Shown: positions 16,159 to 24,972, counted from the stretch's first letter. The stretch is DNA of 57,298 nt from Pseudomonas sp. LP_7_YM (GCF_004364435.1 NZ_SOCT01000017.1:1-57298), one strand, 5' to 3'. Translations and numbers: made by a program. The notes: a model not told the origin generated them from the letters alone.

Positions 16159-17328
16159 TTAACCCCTGCGCTGGCGCAGCCACTCGCCGAACGCTTTGTC
16201 CTCCAACGCATAGGCCCCGCGACTGGATTTCCAGACCAGCTCTTTCTCCCGCAACGAGTCGATGGCCGCCTGAATGGTCTGTGTACCGGGCACAACGTCG
16301 CTGTTCAAAGCCTTCAGCACCTCGCCCACCGCCAGCACCGTGGTATCGGCAAATGGCGCAAAGGGTTGGTTGTCATACGCACGATCAGCCATAACCCGAA
16401 GCACCGCGCGCTGCGGCAGGGTCAACGCGTTGTAGGTGCTTTCGAACTCTTCCCACACACCTGCACGCAGCAGTTGGGCACTGTTACGAAGCAGTTCGCC
16501 CAGATTTTGCGCCTCTCCAAGTTCCAATGCGACATCGCCGATGATCGTACGCAGCAGTTCAGGGCGGCGCCCTACCAGGTCGAACGCAGCATCAATATTA
16601 GCCGCAGAGAACTGATTGGTTTGCGCCAGGTGGCTGTTCAGGTGCGCGGTGTAAGCCTGGGTGAAGTCTTTGCCCAATAGCGGGAACGGCGTGATGCTCG
16701 AACCATAGAAAGGCTGATTTTTGTTCAACACCAGATGCGCCAGCTTGTCTCGATTGGAGCCGGTGAGCACCAGACGCAATCCGCCGTTGCCGCGCTCCAA
16801 CCCTTGATTAAGCTCATCTCGTGCAGCCTTCAACGCAAACATTGCGTTAACACCGGCCTCACTGGTCAGGGCGTGCTGGGCTTCATCGATGATCAGTACG
16901 ATCATCTTCTGCGACGCATTGTTGAGCAGCTCTAACGCTTGGGTCAGCGTCGCGCCTTCAGGCAATTGCGGCTGGGTAAAATCCCAGGACAGCGTGCGCA
17001 GGAAGTTGAGTTTTTCGATTCCGGCAGACTTGGCAAGCTTGCGAATACCTTTCTCGTACGGCACCAGAGCGACCGCGATTGCCGAACTTATCAACTCGGC
17101 GGGATCTTTTTCCCGGTCTGCCCACAGGTCGACATAAACCGGTAGCCAATCCTGTTTCAGGCACTGCGGCAGCAGATCCTCACGCAGAAAGGTGCTCTTG
17201 CCGGTTCGACGCGGTGCGGCAAGAAACAGCCCGGAGGCGTAATCGTGCAAGCCTTCGCCGATGAGCCCTCGCGCGACAGTGAGCGCAAGACTGTCGCGCC
17301 TGAATACAAAGCCAGTGCGCTTCGTCAT
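16159..17328 (-). CDS. P-loop ATPase with C-terminal winged helix
   Basis: A 389-aa AAA/STAND-like ATPase similar to the archaeal-type ATPase family. Walker A is APRRTGKST (about residues 38-46), Walker B is MIVLIIDEAQHAL (about 142-154), and a sensor-like segment RLVLTGSNRDKL follows (about 184-195). The C-terminal 90 residues look like a winged helix (LPQRAVLRVMAD; ELVWKSSRGAYALEDKAFGEWL). Such proteins often act in defence or mobile-element maintenance, but nothing here fixes its role. It is a lone minus-strand gene with nested palindromes immediately upstream, consistent with local control. Confidence 0.75.
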   Translation of the reverse strand: MTKRTGFVFRRDSLALTVARGLIGEGLHDYASGLFLAAPRRTGKSTFLREDLLPQCLKQDWLPVYVDLWADREKDPAELISSAIAVALVPYEKGIRKLAKSAGIEKLNFLRTLSWDFTQPQLPEGATLTQALELLNNASQKMIVLIIDEAQHALTSEAGVNAMFALKAARDELNQGLERGNGGLRLVLTGSNRDKLAHLVLNKNQPFYGSSITPFPLLGKDFTQAYTAHLNSHLAQTNQFSAANIDAAFDLVGRRPELLRTIIGDVALELGEAQNLGELLRNSAQLLRAGVWEEFESTYNALTLPQRAVLRVMADRAYDNQPFAPFADTTVLAVGEVLKALNSDVVPGTQTIQAAIDSLREKELVWKSSRGAYALEDKAFGEWLRQRRG

Positions 17329-17340
17329 GATTTATACCCA

Positions 17341-17389
17341 ATTATTGCAGCGACCATAATTTATGGTCGTGAGTATAATTCACAATAAT
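17341..17389. promoter_or_regulatory. Nested palindromes upstream of the ATPase gene
   Basis: A perfect inverted repeat CGACCATAA-T-TTATGGTCG (17351-17369) is flanked by a second pair, ATTATTG (17341-17347) and CAATAAT (17383-17389). It sits 13-61 bp upstream of the ATPase start, in an AT-rich gap between two minus-strand genes. This looks like an operator for a dimeric repressor. Confidence 0.5.
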
Positions 17390-17395
17390 CCGCAG

Positions 17396-18355
17396 TCAAA
17401 CGAGCCTGTGCTCCCGCACCAACCGTCCCCGATCTTCCCGTGGACACACCGCATGGCGCGCCTTGTAGCTACGGGTGAAATACGAAGGCGATTCGAAGCC
17501 ACAGGCGATGCTGACTTCCAGCACGCTCATGTCGCTCTGGCGCAGCAGTTGCCGGGCTTTCTCCAACCGCAGCCCGAGATAGAAGTTGCTCGGCGTGTCA
17601 TTCAAATGCAGGCGAAACAGGCGCTCCAACTGACGGCGAGTAACCTGAATGCCATCGGCCAGCGCCAGGGTGCTCAACGGCGGCTCGGTGTGTTGTTCCA
17701 TCATCCCGATCACCTGCACCAGCTTCTTGTTATTGATGCCGTAGCGCGTGGCGATCTGCAGGCGTTGGTGGTCTTTGCGCTGGCGAATGCGGCCCAGCAC
17801 GAATTGTTCAGAGACGTTGATCGCCAGGCCCGGGCCGTGGGCCTGACCGATCAGGTCGAGCATCAGGTCAATTGATGCGGTGCCGCCTGCCGAGCTGATA
17901 CGCCGACGGTCGATTTCGAAGAGTTCCTGGGTCGCTTGCAGGCTCGGGTAAGTTTCCTTGAAGGCACCCAGCGCCTCCCAATGCAGCGTCAGGCGATAAC
18001 CTTCCAGCAAGCCGGCCTGGGCCAGGACGAAGCTGCCGGTGTCAATCGCACCCAAGGTCACGCCTTCGAGGTCCAGGCGCCGCAGCCAGTGCTCCAGGGC
18101 CGAGGTGTAAAACTTCAACGGCTCGACGCTGGCCATGACACACAGCGTCGCCCCCTTTTTCAGCGGCTCCAGCGCGGCATCGGCATTGACCGACATCCCG
18201 TTGCTGGCAATCACCGGACCGCCATCGGCGCTTAGCACATGCCAGCGATACAGCTCGCCGCCGAAGCGATTGGCCACGCGCAGGGGTTCGATTGCCGAGA
18301 CGAACCCCATCATCGAAAAACCGGGCATGAGCAGAAAGTAGAAATCCTGGGACAT
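17396..18355 (-). CDS. cdhR: Carnitine catabolism regulator CdhR (GlxA/AraC family)
   Basis: About 319 residues: an N-terminal DJ-1/PfpI-like domain of the GlxA type (FYFLLMPGFSMMGFVSAIEP; GAIDTGSFVLAQAGLLEGYR) and a C-terminal AraC HTH (ADGIQVTRRQLERLF; ESPSYFTRSYKARHAVCPRE). CdhR activates carnitine catabolic genes in P. aeruginosa. Here it is divergent from cdhC. The ATG at 18353-18355 (MSQDFYFLL) is chosen because the family starts there; the longer open frame upstream reads unrelated sequence. A 21-bp-spaced direct repeat in the divergent promoter region may be its binding site. Confidence 0.88.
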   Translation of the reverse strand: MSQDFYFLLMPGFSMMGFVSAIEPLRVANRFGGELYRWHVLSADGGPVIASNGMSVNADAALEPLKKGATLCVMASVEPLKFYTSALEHWLRRLDLEGVTLGAIDTGSFVLAQAGLLEGYRLTLHWEALGAFKETYPSLQATQELFEIDRRRISSAGGTASIDLMLDLIGQAHGPGLAINVSEQFVLGRIRQRKDHQRLQIATRYGINNKKLVQVIGMMEQHTEPPLSTLALADGIQVTRRQLERLFRLHLNDTPSNFYLGLRLEKARQLLRQSDMSVLEVSIACGFESPSYFTRSYKARHAVCPREDRGRLVREHRLV

Positions 18356-18445
18356 CGTTGGCGCGTTCCTTGAGGATTTGAGGGGCATTGCACCCGCTGA
18401 CGCACAATCCAATACACCGGTTCCCGAAGCTGGGCAACAGCGCAG

Positions 18446-18479
18446 GTCGCTGCTGTGCAAGAGCTTGTCGCCGCTGTGC
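18446..18479 (+). promoter_or_regulatory. Direct repeat with 21-bp period in the cdhR-cdhC promoter region
   Basis: GTCGCTGCTGTGC (18446-18458) and GTCGCCGCTGTGC (18467-18479) differ at one base and are exactly 21 bp apart, two helical turns, on the same face of the DNA. They lie 97-130 bp upstream of the cdhC ATG. Tandem direct half-sites are typical of AraC-family activators, so this is a candidate CdhR operator. Confidence 0.5.
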
Positions 18480-18575
18480 GCGTTGAGGCGCCATGGCCTG
18501 CGTAGCGTTGCACCTCAAAAGCGGGCACCGAAAGCCTGCGACGCAAACGAACCTGGCCTGTAAGGAACCTCATCC

Positions 18576-19463
18576 ATGAATCACGACGTCATCATCACCT
18601 GCGCACTCACCGGTGCTGGCGACACGACCGGGAAAAGCCATCTGGTCCCGATCACCCCGAAGCAGATCGCCGCCGCTGCCGTCGAGGCCGCCAAGGCCGG
18701 CGCAACCGTCGTGCATTGCCATGTGCGGGATCCACAAACCGGCAAGTTCAGCCGTGATGTCGAGCTGTACCGCGAGGTCATGGAGCGCATCCGCGAGGCT
18801 GACATCGACATCATCGTTAACCTCACGGCGGGCATGGGTGGCGATCTGGAAATCGGCCCGGGCGAACGTCCGACCTACTTCGGCCCGGCGACCGATCTGG
18901 TCGGCCCGCTGACGCGGCTGGCGCACGTCGAAGCCCTGCTGCCGGAAATCTGCACACTGGATTGCGGCACGCTGAACTTCGGCGACGGCGACACCATTTA
19001 TGTGTCCACCCCGGCGCAGCTGCGTGCAGGCGCCAGGCGCATTCAGGCGCTGGGCGTGAAGGCCGAGCTGGAAATCTTCGACACCGGCCACCTGTGGTTC
19101 GCCAAGCAAATGATGAAAGAAGGTTTGCTGGATAACCCGCTGTTCCAGCTGTGCCTGGGCATCCCATGGGGCGCACCGGCAGACACCACGACCATGAAGG
19201 CCATGGTCGACAATTTGCCAGCCGATGCGGTCTGGGCCGGTTTCGGCATCGGGCGCATGCAGATGCCAATGGCTGCGCAAGCGGTGCTGCTGGGCGGCAA
19301 CGTGCGCGTCGGACTGGAAGACAACATCTGGCTGGATAAAGGCGTACTGGCCAGTAACGGCGCGCTGGTCGAACGCGCCAGCGAAATCCTCAACCGTTTG
19401 GGTGCTCGGGTCATGACCCCGGCCGAGGGTCGCGTGAAGATGGGGCTGACAAAACGTTTCTGA
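18576..19463 (+). CDS. cdhC: 3-dehydrocarnitine cleavage enzyme CdhC (BKACE family)
   Basis: A 295-aa beta-keto acid cleavage enzyme. It converts 3-dehydrocarnitine plus acetyl-CoA to betainyl-CoA plus acetoacetate. Zinc ligands of the family are visible as H47 and H49 (in VVHCHVRDP) and E248 (in VGLEDNIW). Other family marks are NLTAGMGGD and GIGRMQMPMAAQAVLLGGNV. Length is typical. It is the first gene of the cdh operon, divergent from cdhR. The strong match to DUF849/BKACE and the operon context make the assignment firm. Confidence 0.92.
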   Translation: MNHDVIITCALTGAGDTTGKSHLVPITPKQIAAAAVEAAKAGATVVHCHVRDPQTGKFSRDVELYREVMERIREADIDIIVNLTAGMGGDLEIGPGERPTYFGPATDLVGPLTRLAHVEALLPEICTLDCGTLNFGDGDTIYVSTPAQLRAGARRIQALGVKAELEIFDTGHLWFAKQMMKEGLLDNPLFQLCLGIPWGAPADTTTMKAMVDNLPADAVWAGFGIGRMQMPMAAQAVLLGGNVRVGLEDNIWLDKGVLASNGALVERASEILNRLGARVMTPAEGRVKMGLTKRF

Positions 19464-19613
19464 CACCGAGTGTCACCACATCCCCTGTAGCAGCGAATTC
19501 ATTCGTGGAGCGGTTTAACAAACGCCGAATCGGTGGGCTGTACCTGCCCTCGCAGAGGCATTCGCTCCCAGAGTTGACCGCATCGACCAACGCATTTTCG
19601 TCAGGACATCAAC

Positions 19614-20579
19614 ATGATCTTCATCACCCACATCAAAACCTTCGCCGCGCTGGGTAGCGGTGTCATTGGCAGCGGCTGGGTTGCGCGCGCCCTCGCCCAC
19701 GGTCTGGACGTCGTGGCATGGGATCCCGCGCCCGGTGCCGAGACTGCATTGCGCAAGCGTGTTGCCAATGCCTGGCCTGCCCTCGAACAGAAAGGCCTCG
19801 CCGTTGGCGCCTCTCAGGATCGCCTGCGTTTCGTCGCCACCATCGAAGAGTGCGTGCGGGAGGCCGACTTCATTCAGGAAAGCGCGCCGGAGCGTCTGGA
19901 TCTGAAGCTGGACCTGCACAACAAGATCAGCGCCGCTGCCAAACCTGACGCGATCATCGGATCCAGCACCTCGGGGTTATTGCCGTCGGAGTTCTATGAG
20001 CATGCGATTCACCCGGAGCGTTGCGTGGTGGGTCACCCGTTCAACCCGGTGTATCTATTGCCACTGGTCGAAGTGGTCGGCGGCAGGCACACAGCCCCGG
20101 AAGCGGTTCAAGCGGCGATCAAGGTGTATGAGTCACTGGGCATGCGGCCGCTGCATGTGCGTAAGGAGGTGCCTGGTTTCATTGCCGACCGTTTGCTCGA
20201 AGCCCTATGGCGTGAAGCGCTGCACCTGGTCAACGATGGGGTGGCGACCACCGGCGAAATTGACGACGCCATTCGCTTCGGCGCGGGTTTGCGCTGGTCG
20301 TTCATGGGCACCTTTCTGACGTATACCCTGGCAGGCGGCGACGCAGGAATGCGCCACTTCATGGCGCAATTCGGCCCGGCGCTGCAATTGCCATGGACCT
20401 ACCTGCCTGCCCCAGAGTTGACTGACAAGCTGATCGACGATGTGGTCGACGGCACCAGTGATCAGCTGGGCAGTCACAGCATCTCGGCACTGGAACGTTA
20501 TCGCGACGACTGCCTGCTGGCGGTGCTGGAAGCCGTGAAAACCACCAAGGCCAGGCATGGAATGGCGTTTGAGGATTGA
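19614..20579 (+). CDS. cdhA: L-carnitine dehydrogenase CdhA
   Basis: A 321-aa NAD-dependent dehydrogenase of the 3-hydroxyacyl-CoA dehydrogenase superfamily that oxidises L-carnitine to 3-dehydrocarnitine. The Rossmann motif is GSGVIGSGW (14-22), with the acidic NAD-selecting D37 at the end of strand 2. ESAPE, STSGLLPSEFYEHA, HPFNPVYLLPLVEVVGG and NDGVATTGEIDDAIRFG are family signatures. It follows cdhC by 150 bp. Its last 36 bases (from ACCAAGG to the TGA) recur twice downstream in the repeat array, so the 3' end has been copied with the repeats. Confidence 0.93.
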   Translation: MIFITHIKTFAALGSGVIGSGWVARALAHGLDVVAWDPAPGAETALRKRVANAWPALEQKGLAVGASQDRLRFVATIEECVREADFIQESAPERLDLKLDLHNKISAAAKPDAIIGSSTSGLLPSEFYEHAIHPERCVVGHPFNPVYLLPLVEVVGGRHTAPEAVQAAIKVYESLGMRPLHVRKEVPGFIADRLLEALWREALHLVNDGVATTGEIDDAIRFGAGLRWSFMGTFLTYTLAGGDAGMRHFMAQFGPALQLPWTYLPAPELTDKLIDDVVDGTSDQLGSHSISALERYRDDCLLAVLEAVKTTKARHGMAFED

Positions 20580-20598
20580 TCGCCAACCCGCCACCGCC

Positions 20599-21334
20599 TG
20601 ATCGTTCCACACGCTGCGCGTGGGAATGCAGCTCTGGACGCTCCGCGTCCCTACGACGCAGCGCGTCACCCGAGGCGTGCCCACGCAGAGCGTGGGTACG
20701 ATCAATCCACATGGGATGGCGTTTGAGGAGTAATCGCCAACGCCACCGCCTGATCGTTCCACACGCTGCGCGTGGGAATGCAGCTCTGGACGCTCCGCGT
20801 CCCTACGACGCAGCGCGTCACCCGAGGCGTGCCCACGCAGAGCGTGGGTACGATCAATCCACTGGGATGGCGTTTGAGGAGTAATCGCCAACGCCACCGC
20901 CTGATCGTTCCACACGCTGCGCGTGGGAATACAACTCTGGAGGCTCATCGTCCCTATGACGCAGAGCGTCACCCGATGCGTGCCCACGCAGAGCGTGGGT
21001 ACGATCAACACCAAGGCCAGGCATGGAATGGCGTTTGAGGATTGATCGCCAACCCGCCACCGCCTGATCGTTCCACACGCTGCGCGTGGGAATGCAGCTC
21101 TGGACGCTCCGCATCCCTACGACGCAGCGCGTCACCCGAGGCGTGCCCACGCAGAGCGTGGGTACGATCAACACCAAGGCCAGGCATGGAATGGCGTTTG
21201 AGGATTGATCGCCAACCCGCCACCGCCTGATCGTTCCACACGCTGCGCGTGGGAATGCAGCTCTGGACGCTCCGCATCCCTACGACGCAGCGCGTCACCC
21301 GAGGCGTGCCCACGCAGAGCGTGGGTACGATCAA
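20599..21334. repeat. Five-copy tandem array of a 107-bp palindromic repeat
   Basis: Cores of exactly 107 bp lie at 20599-20705, 20751-20857, 20902-21008, 21065-21171 and 21228-21334. Each begins TGATCGTTCCACACGC and ends GAGCGTGGGTACGATCAA, so the ends are inverted. Spacers of 45, 44, 56 and 56 bp carry copies of the cdhA 3' end: GGATGGCGTTTGAGGAG in the first two, and GGAATGGCGTTTGAGGATTGA with the extra ACCAAGGCCAGGC in the last two. The array fills the whole cdhA-cdhB gap. The same element occurs once at 7875-7983. Confidence 0.95.
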
Positions 21335-21356
21335 TCCACATAACCCGGAAGACCCC

Positions 21357-21836
21357 ATGCCTGCCCTGAGCACTTACCAAACTCCAATCCTCGCCGATTG
21401 GGTCGATTACAACGGCCATCTTCGCGATGCCTTCTACCTGCTGATCTTCAGCTACGCCACTGACGCCTTCATGGACCGTATCGGCCTGGCCTGCGATGAC
21501 CGCGACGCCAGCGGCCATTCGCTGTTCACCCTGGAGGCGCACATCAACTACCTGCATGAGGTCAAACTCGACGAAGAGGTAGAAGTGCGCACCCAGATCG
21601 TCGCCCACGACAGCAAGCGAGTGCAGCTCTATCACAGTCTGTACAAAACCGGCGGCGAACAGGAACTGGCGGCCAGCGAGCAAATGCTGCTGCACGTCGA
21701 CCTCGCAGCCGGGCCGAAAGCAGCCCCATTCAGCGAGCAATCGCTGCACGCCCTTGCCGCGCTCATCGAGGCACAGCACGACCAGCCCACGCCGCGCTAT
21801 ACCGGTCGTGTCATAGGTTTACCCGGTAAAGCCTGA
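21357..21836 (+). CDS. cdhB: Betainyl-CoA thioesterase CdhB
   Basis: A 159-aa hot-dog-fold thioesterase that hydrolyses betainyl-CoA to glycine betaine and CoA, the last carnitine-specific step. DWVDYNGHLRDAFYLLIFSY near the N-terminus is the typical 4HBT active-site region, followed by EAHINYLHEVKLDEEVEV. The ATG at 21357 (MPALSTYQ) has GGAAGA upstream; the longer open frame from 21249 reads through the last repeat copy and is rejected. In P. aeruginosa cdhB, cdhA and cdhC are similarly grouped with the binding protein gene caiX, which is absent here. A bidirectional terminator follows. Confidence 0.9.
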   Translation: MPALSTYQTPILADWVDYNGHLRDAFYLLIFSYATDAFMDRIGLACDDRDASGHSLFTLEAHINYLHEVKLDEEVEVRTQIVAHDSKRVQLYHSLYKTGGEQELAASEQMLLHVDLAAGPKAAPFSEQSLHALAALIEAQHDQPTPRYTGRVIGLPGKA

Positions 21837-21868
21837 TCCGCTTCGATGCTCCCGCCAACATTCGCCCA

Positions 21869-21901
21869 CAAAAAAGCCCGCATCACTGCGGGCTTCTTCT
21901 T
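21869..21901. terminator. Bidirectional terminator between cdhB and fba
   Basis: Stem GCCCGC (21876-21881) / GCGGGC (21888-21893) with loop ATCACT, flanked by an A-run on the left and a T-rich TTCTTCTT on the right. It serves the convergent cdhB and fba transcripts. Confidence 0.85.
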
Positions 21902-21926
21902 AACGGCTACTTTGATCAAAAAGCGA

Positions 21927-22991
21927 TCAGTTGACCTTGGCGTTCAGCTCGCCGTTGGCATAGCGCTCGAACATCTTCTCCAGGGAGATCGGTTTGATCT
22001 TCGAAGCGTTGCCAGCGGTACCGAACGCTTCGTAACGGGCGATGCACACGTCACGCATGGCCGAGACGGTTTTCGCCAGGTATTTGCGCGGGTCGAACTC
22101 GCTCGGGTTCTTGGCCATGAACTCGCGAATGGCACCGGTAGAAGCCAGACGCAGGTCAGTGTCGATGTTGACCTTGCGCACGCCGTGCTTGATGCCTTCA
22201 ACGATTTCTTCGACCGGCACACCGTAGGTTTCTTTGATGTCGCCGCCGAACTCGTTGATGATCTTCAGCCATTCCTGCGGAACCGACGAAGAACCGTGCA
22301 TCACCAGGTGAGTGTTCGGGATGCGTTTGTGAATCTCTTTGATGCGCTCGATCGCCAGGATGTCGCCGGTAGGCGGCTTGGTGAACTTGTACGCGCCGTG
22401 GCTGGTGCCGATGGCGATGGCCAGGGCGTCAACCTGAGTCTTCTTGACGAAGTCGGCTGCTTCTTCCGGGTCAGTCAGCATCTGGCTGTGATCCAGCACC
22501 CCTTCGGCGCCCACGCCGTCTTCTTCACCGGCCATACCGGTTTCCAGCGAGCCCAGAACGCCCAGCTCACCTTCAACGGAAACGCCGCAGGCATGCGCCA
22601 TGGCTACGGTCTCCTGAGTCACGCGCACGTTGTACTCATAATCCGCCGGGCTTTTGCCGTCTTCGCGCAGCGAGCCGTCCATCATCACCGAGCTGAAGCC
22701 CAGTTGGATCGAACGTTGGCAAATGGCAGGGCTGGTGCCGTGGTCCTGGTGCATGACCACCGGAATGTGCGGAAACTCTTCAATCGCCGCCAGAATCAGA
22801 TGACGCAGGAACGGGGCGCCTGCGTATTTGCGCGCACCGGCCGATGCCTGAACGATCACCGGGGAATCGGTCTTGTCGGCCGCTTCCATAATGGCGCGCA
22901 TCTGTTCCAGGTTGTTCACGTTGAATGCAGGAACGCCATAGCCGAATTCGGCGGCGTGGTCCAACATCTGGCGCATGCTGATAAGTGCCAT
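21927..22991 (-). CDS. fba: Class II fructose-1,6-bisphosphate aldolase
   Basis: A 354-aa zinc-dependent aldolase that interconverts fructose-1,6-bisphosphate with glyceraldehyde-3-P and dihydroxyacetone-P. Family marks are YGVPAFNVNNLEQMRAIMEA, VMHQDHGTSPAICQ (zinc histidine), FSSVMMDGSLREDG and GVRKVNIDTDLRLA. The ATG at 22989-22991 (MALISMRQ) has GGGAGAG upstream; an earlier start would add a non-family extension. It is the last gene of the tkt-epd-pgk-lipoprotein-mliC-fba run, a conserved Pseudomonas order. Confidence 0.96.
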   Translation of the reverse strand: MALISMRQMLDHAAEFGYGVPAFNVNNLEQMRAIMEAADKTDSPVIVQASAGARKYAGAPFLRHLILAAIEEFPHIPVVMHQDHGTSPAICQRSIQLGFSSVMMDGSLREDGKSPADYEYNVRVTQETVAMAHACGVSVEGELGVLGSLETGMAGEEDGVGAEGVLDHSQMLTDPEEAADFVKKTQVDALAIAIGTSHGAYKFTKPPTGDILAIERIKEIHKRIPNTHLVMHGSSSVPQEWLKIINEFGGDIKETYGVPVEEIVEGIKHGVRKVNIDTDLRLASTGAIREFMAKNPSEFDPRKYLAKTVSAMRDVCIARYEAFGTAGNASKIKPISLEKMFERYANGELNAKVN

Positions 22992-23115
22992 TGTCTTTTT
23001 CTCTCCCGGTAGGGTCGTTGATCGCGTGTGCCTGCCGTAACGGCGGCTATTCAAATTATAGGGGCGTACGACTCAGTCACCGCCCGGTGCTGCATCGGTC
23101 TGAATGCCCGGCCCG

Positions 23116-23439
23116 TCAGGGCGCCTTGCATCCGCGACCGATCAAATCGTTGGTAGCGTCCCAGTAGACCAGGCCTTCGCTGCCCTTGTTGTCGAACGCC
23201 AGCACGCCGTTGCTATAGAGCGAACCCGAAGCGCCGGGCTCGACCTGCAGACGGAACACCTGCTCGCTATCGTTCAAGCGTACGTCGACCTCTTTGTTCG
23301 CAGCATCGGCGTAACGCCAGTAAATCTGCGCCTTGCTGTCGCAGACCCAATGGGTCCACGGCGCAACCGGTTCAGACGACTTCATGCTGGCGCAACCGCC
23401 CAGCAGCGTCAGTGTCACAAGGGCAATCAAGCCTTTCAT
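23116..23439 (-). CDS. MliC-like lipoprotein (C-type lysozyme inhibitor family)
   Basis: A 107-aa lipoprotein with a signal ending in the lipobox LLGGC (residues 11-15 of MKGLIALVTLTLLGGC). The mature domain fits the MliC fold: HWVCDSKAQIYWRY, EPGASGSLYSNGVLAFDNKG and a C-terminal GRGC, with two cysteines able to form the family disulfide. Members bind and inhibit C-type lysozyme at the outer membrane. CAGGAG precedes the chosen ATG at 23439. It sits between pgk and fba in a conserved order; its co-expression with glycolytic genes is unexplained. Confidence 0.78.
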   Translation of the reverse strand: MKGLIALVTLTLLGGCASMKSSEPVAPWTHWVCDSKAQIYWRYADAANKEVDVRLNDSEQVFRLQVEPGASGSLYSNGVLAFDNKGSEGLVYWDATNDLIGRGCKAP

Positions 23440-23537
23440 TACCACTCCTGGCCCTGGCTGGGCGCGGTGCCTGTCGGTCGCGCCGATGCCCAAAGGCTCT
23501 TTGGTTTCAGATGTTGCAGTGCGCCGTCAGGTCAGAT

Positions 23538-23765
23538 TCAGTGACAGGCGACCGGCCCAACCGCGGGCATGAACTCGTATTTTTCCCAAACCTCAGGACC
23601 GCCGCGCTTGTAAACGATCGGTACGGTTTCAGCCTGCCAGCCCGCTTGATAGCAGCTGACCTGAAGCTGTTCGGGCGCATTGCTCTGCGCCGTCTGAGCT
23701 TCGGGCTTGCTTGCGCAGCCAACCAACAAACCCGCCATGATCAACAGCGGTAATGGCTTGACCAT
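23538..23765 (-). CDS. Small outer-membrane-type lipoprotein
   Basis: A 75-aa lipoprotein: signal MVKPLPLLIMAGLLVGC with lipobox LVGC, then a short mature region with one more pair of cysteines (SCYQAGWQAETVPIVYKRGG; VACH at the end). ATG at 23763-23765 is preferred because GGGG lies 6 nt upstream; a GTG at 23780 is in frame. I recognise no named family. It lies between pgk and the MliC-like gene on the same strand, as in related Pseudomonas genomes. Confidence 0.75.
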   Translation of the reverse strand: MVKPLPLLIMAGLLVGCASKPEAQTAQSNAPEQLQVSCYQAGWQAETVPIVYKRGGPEVWEKYEFMPAVGPVACH

Positions 23766-23791
23766 CTCATTCCCCTTCACGCTGGCCTGGA

Positions 23792-24955
23792 TCAGGCCTT
23801 GGCGCGTTTTTCCAGAATTTCCACGGCAGGCAGCACCTTGCCCTCGACGAACTCGAGGAACGCGCCGCCGCCGGTGGAAATGTACGAAATCTGATCTTTC
23901 ACACCATATTTATCGATAGCAGCCAGCGTATCGCCACCGCCTGCGATGGAGAACGCCGGGCTCTGGGCAATCGCCTTGGCCAGGGTCTTGGTGCCTTCAC
24001 CGAACTGGTCGAACTCGAACACGCCAACCGGACCGTTCCACAGAATCGTTTTGGAAGACTTCAGCAAATCTGCGAACTGGGCCGCCGTTTGCGGGCCAAT
24101 GTCGAGAATCATGTCGTCATCGGCCACGTCGGCGATCAGTTTGACGGTCGCCTCGGCATCTTCGGCAAACTTGCTGGCGACCACCACATCCACCGGCAGC
24201 GGCACGCTGACTTTTGCGGCAATGGCGCGCGCAGTGTCCAGCAGGTCCGGTTCGTACAACGACTTGCCGACCGGGTGGCCAGCCGCCGCCAGGAAGGTAT
24301 TGGCGATGCCGCCGCCCACAATCAGTTGATCGCAGATCTGGCTCAGGCTGTTGAGCACGTCCAGCTTGGTCGACACCTTGGAACCGGCAACGATGGCGGC
24401 CATCGGCTTGGCTGGGGCGCCCAGCGCCTTGCCCAGCGCATCGAGTTCGGCAGCCAGCAGAGGGCCTGCCGCGGCAACTTTGGCAAACTTGGCAACACCG
24501 TGAGTCGAACCTTCGGCGCGGTGAGCGGTGCCGAAAGCGTCCATGACGAAAACGTCGCACAGTGCCGCGTATTTTTGCGCCAACTCGTCGGCGTTCTTCT
24601 TCTCGCCCTTGTTAAAGCGCACGTTTTCGAACAGCACGATGTCACCGGCCTTGACGTCCACGCCGTCCAGATAGTCGGCCACCAGCGGCACATCACGGCC
24701 CAGCGCCTTGCTCAGGTACTCGGCAACCGGCTTGAGGCTGTTCTCGGCGGAAAATTCGCCCTCGGTCGGACGACCCAGATGCGAGCAGACCATGACGGCT
24801 GCGCCTTTTTCCAGCGCCAGCTTGATGGTCGGCAGCGAAGCAAGAATACGTGCGTCGCTGGTGACAACACCGTCCTTGACCGGGACGTTGAGGTCTTCGC
24901 GGATCAGTACACGCTTACCTTGCAGGTCGAGGTCGGACATCTTCAACACGGTCAT
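23792..24955 (-). CDS. pgk: Phosphoglycerate kinase
   Basis: A 387-aa enzyme that transfers phosphate between 1,3-bisphosphoglycerate and ADP. Signatures include KRVLIREDLNVPVKDG near the N-terminus, MVCSHLGRPTEG, DAFGTAHRAEGSTHGVAKF, and the nucleotide region ILWNGPVGVFEFDQFGEGT with GGGDTLAAIDKYG. Length is typical. It is 17 bp downstream of epd and clearly in the same transcript. Confidence 0.97.
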   Translation of the reverse strand: MTVLKMSDLDLQGKRVLIREDLNVPVKDGVVTSDARILASLPTIKLALEKGAAVMVCSHLGRPTEGEFSAENSLKPVAEYLSKALGRDVPLVADYLDGVDVKAGDIVLFENVRFNKGEKKNADELAQKYAALCDVFVMDAFGTAHRAEGSTHGVAKFAKVAAAGPLLAAELDALGKALGAPAKPMAAIVAGSKVSTKLDVLNSLSQICDQLIVGGGIANTFLAAAGHPVGKSLYEPDLLDTARAIAAKVSVPLPVDVVVASKFAEDAEATVKLIADVADDDMILDIGPQTAAQFADLLKSSKTILWNGPVGVFEFDQFGEGTKTLAKAIAQSPAFSIAGGGDTLAAIDKYGVKDQISYISTGGGAFLEFVEGKVLPAVEILEKRAKA

Positions 24956-24972
24956 GAGGCGTTCCCTGTTTA

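Noticed and set aside
20599..21334. CRISPR array
   Set aside because: Repeats are 107 bp and palindromic and the spacers are themselves repeated copies of the cdhA end, so this is a duplicated intergenic element.
21249..21356. Upstream start for cdhB
   Set aside because: It would translate the last repeat copy; the family start and ribosome-binding site are at 21357.
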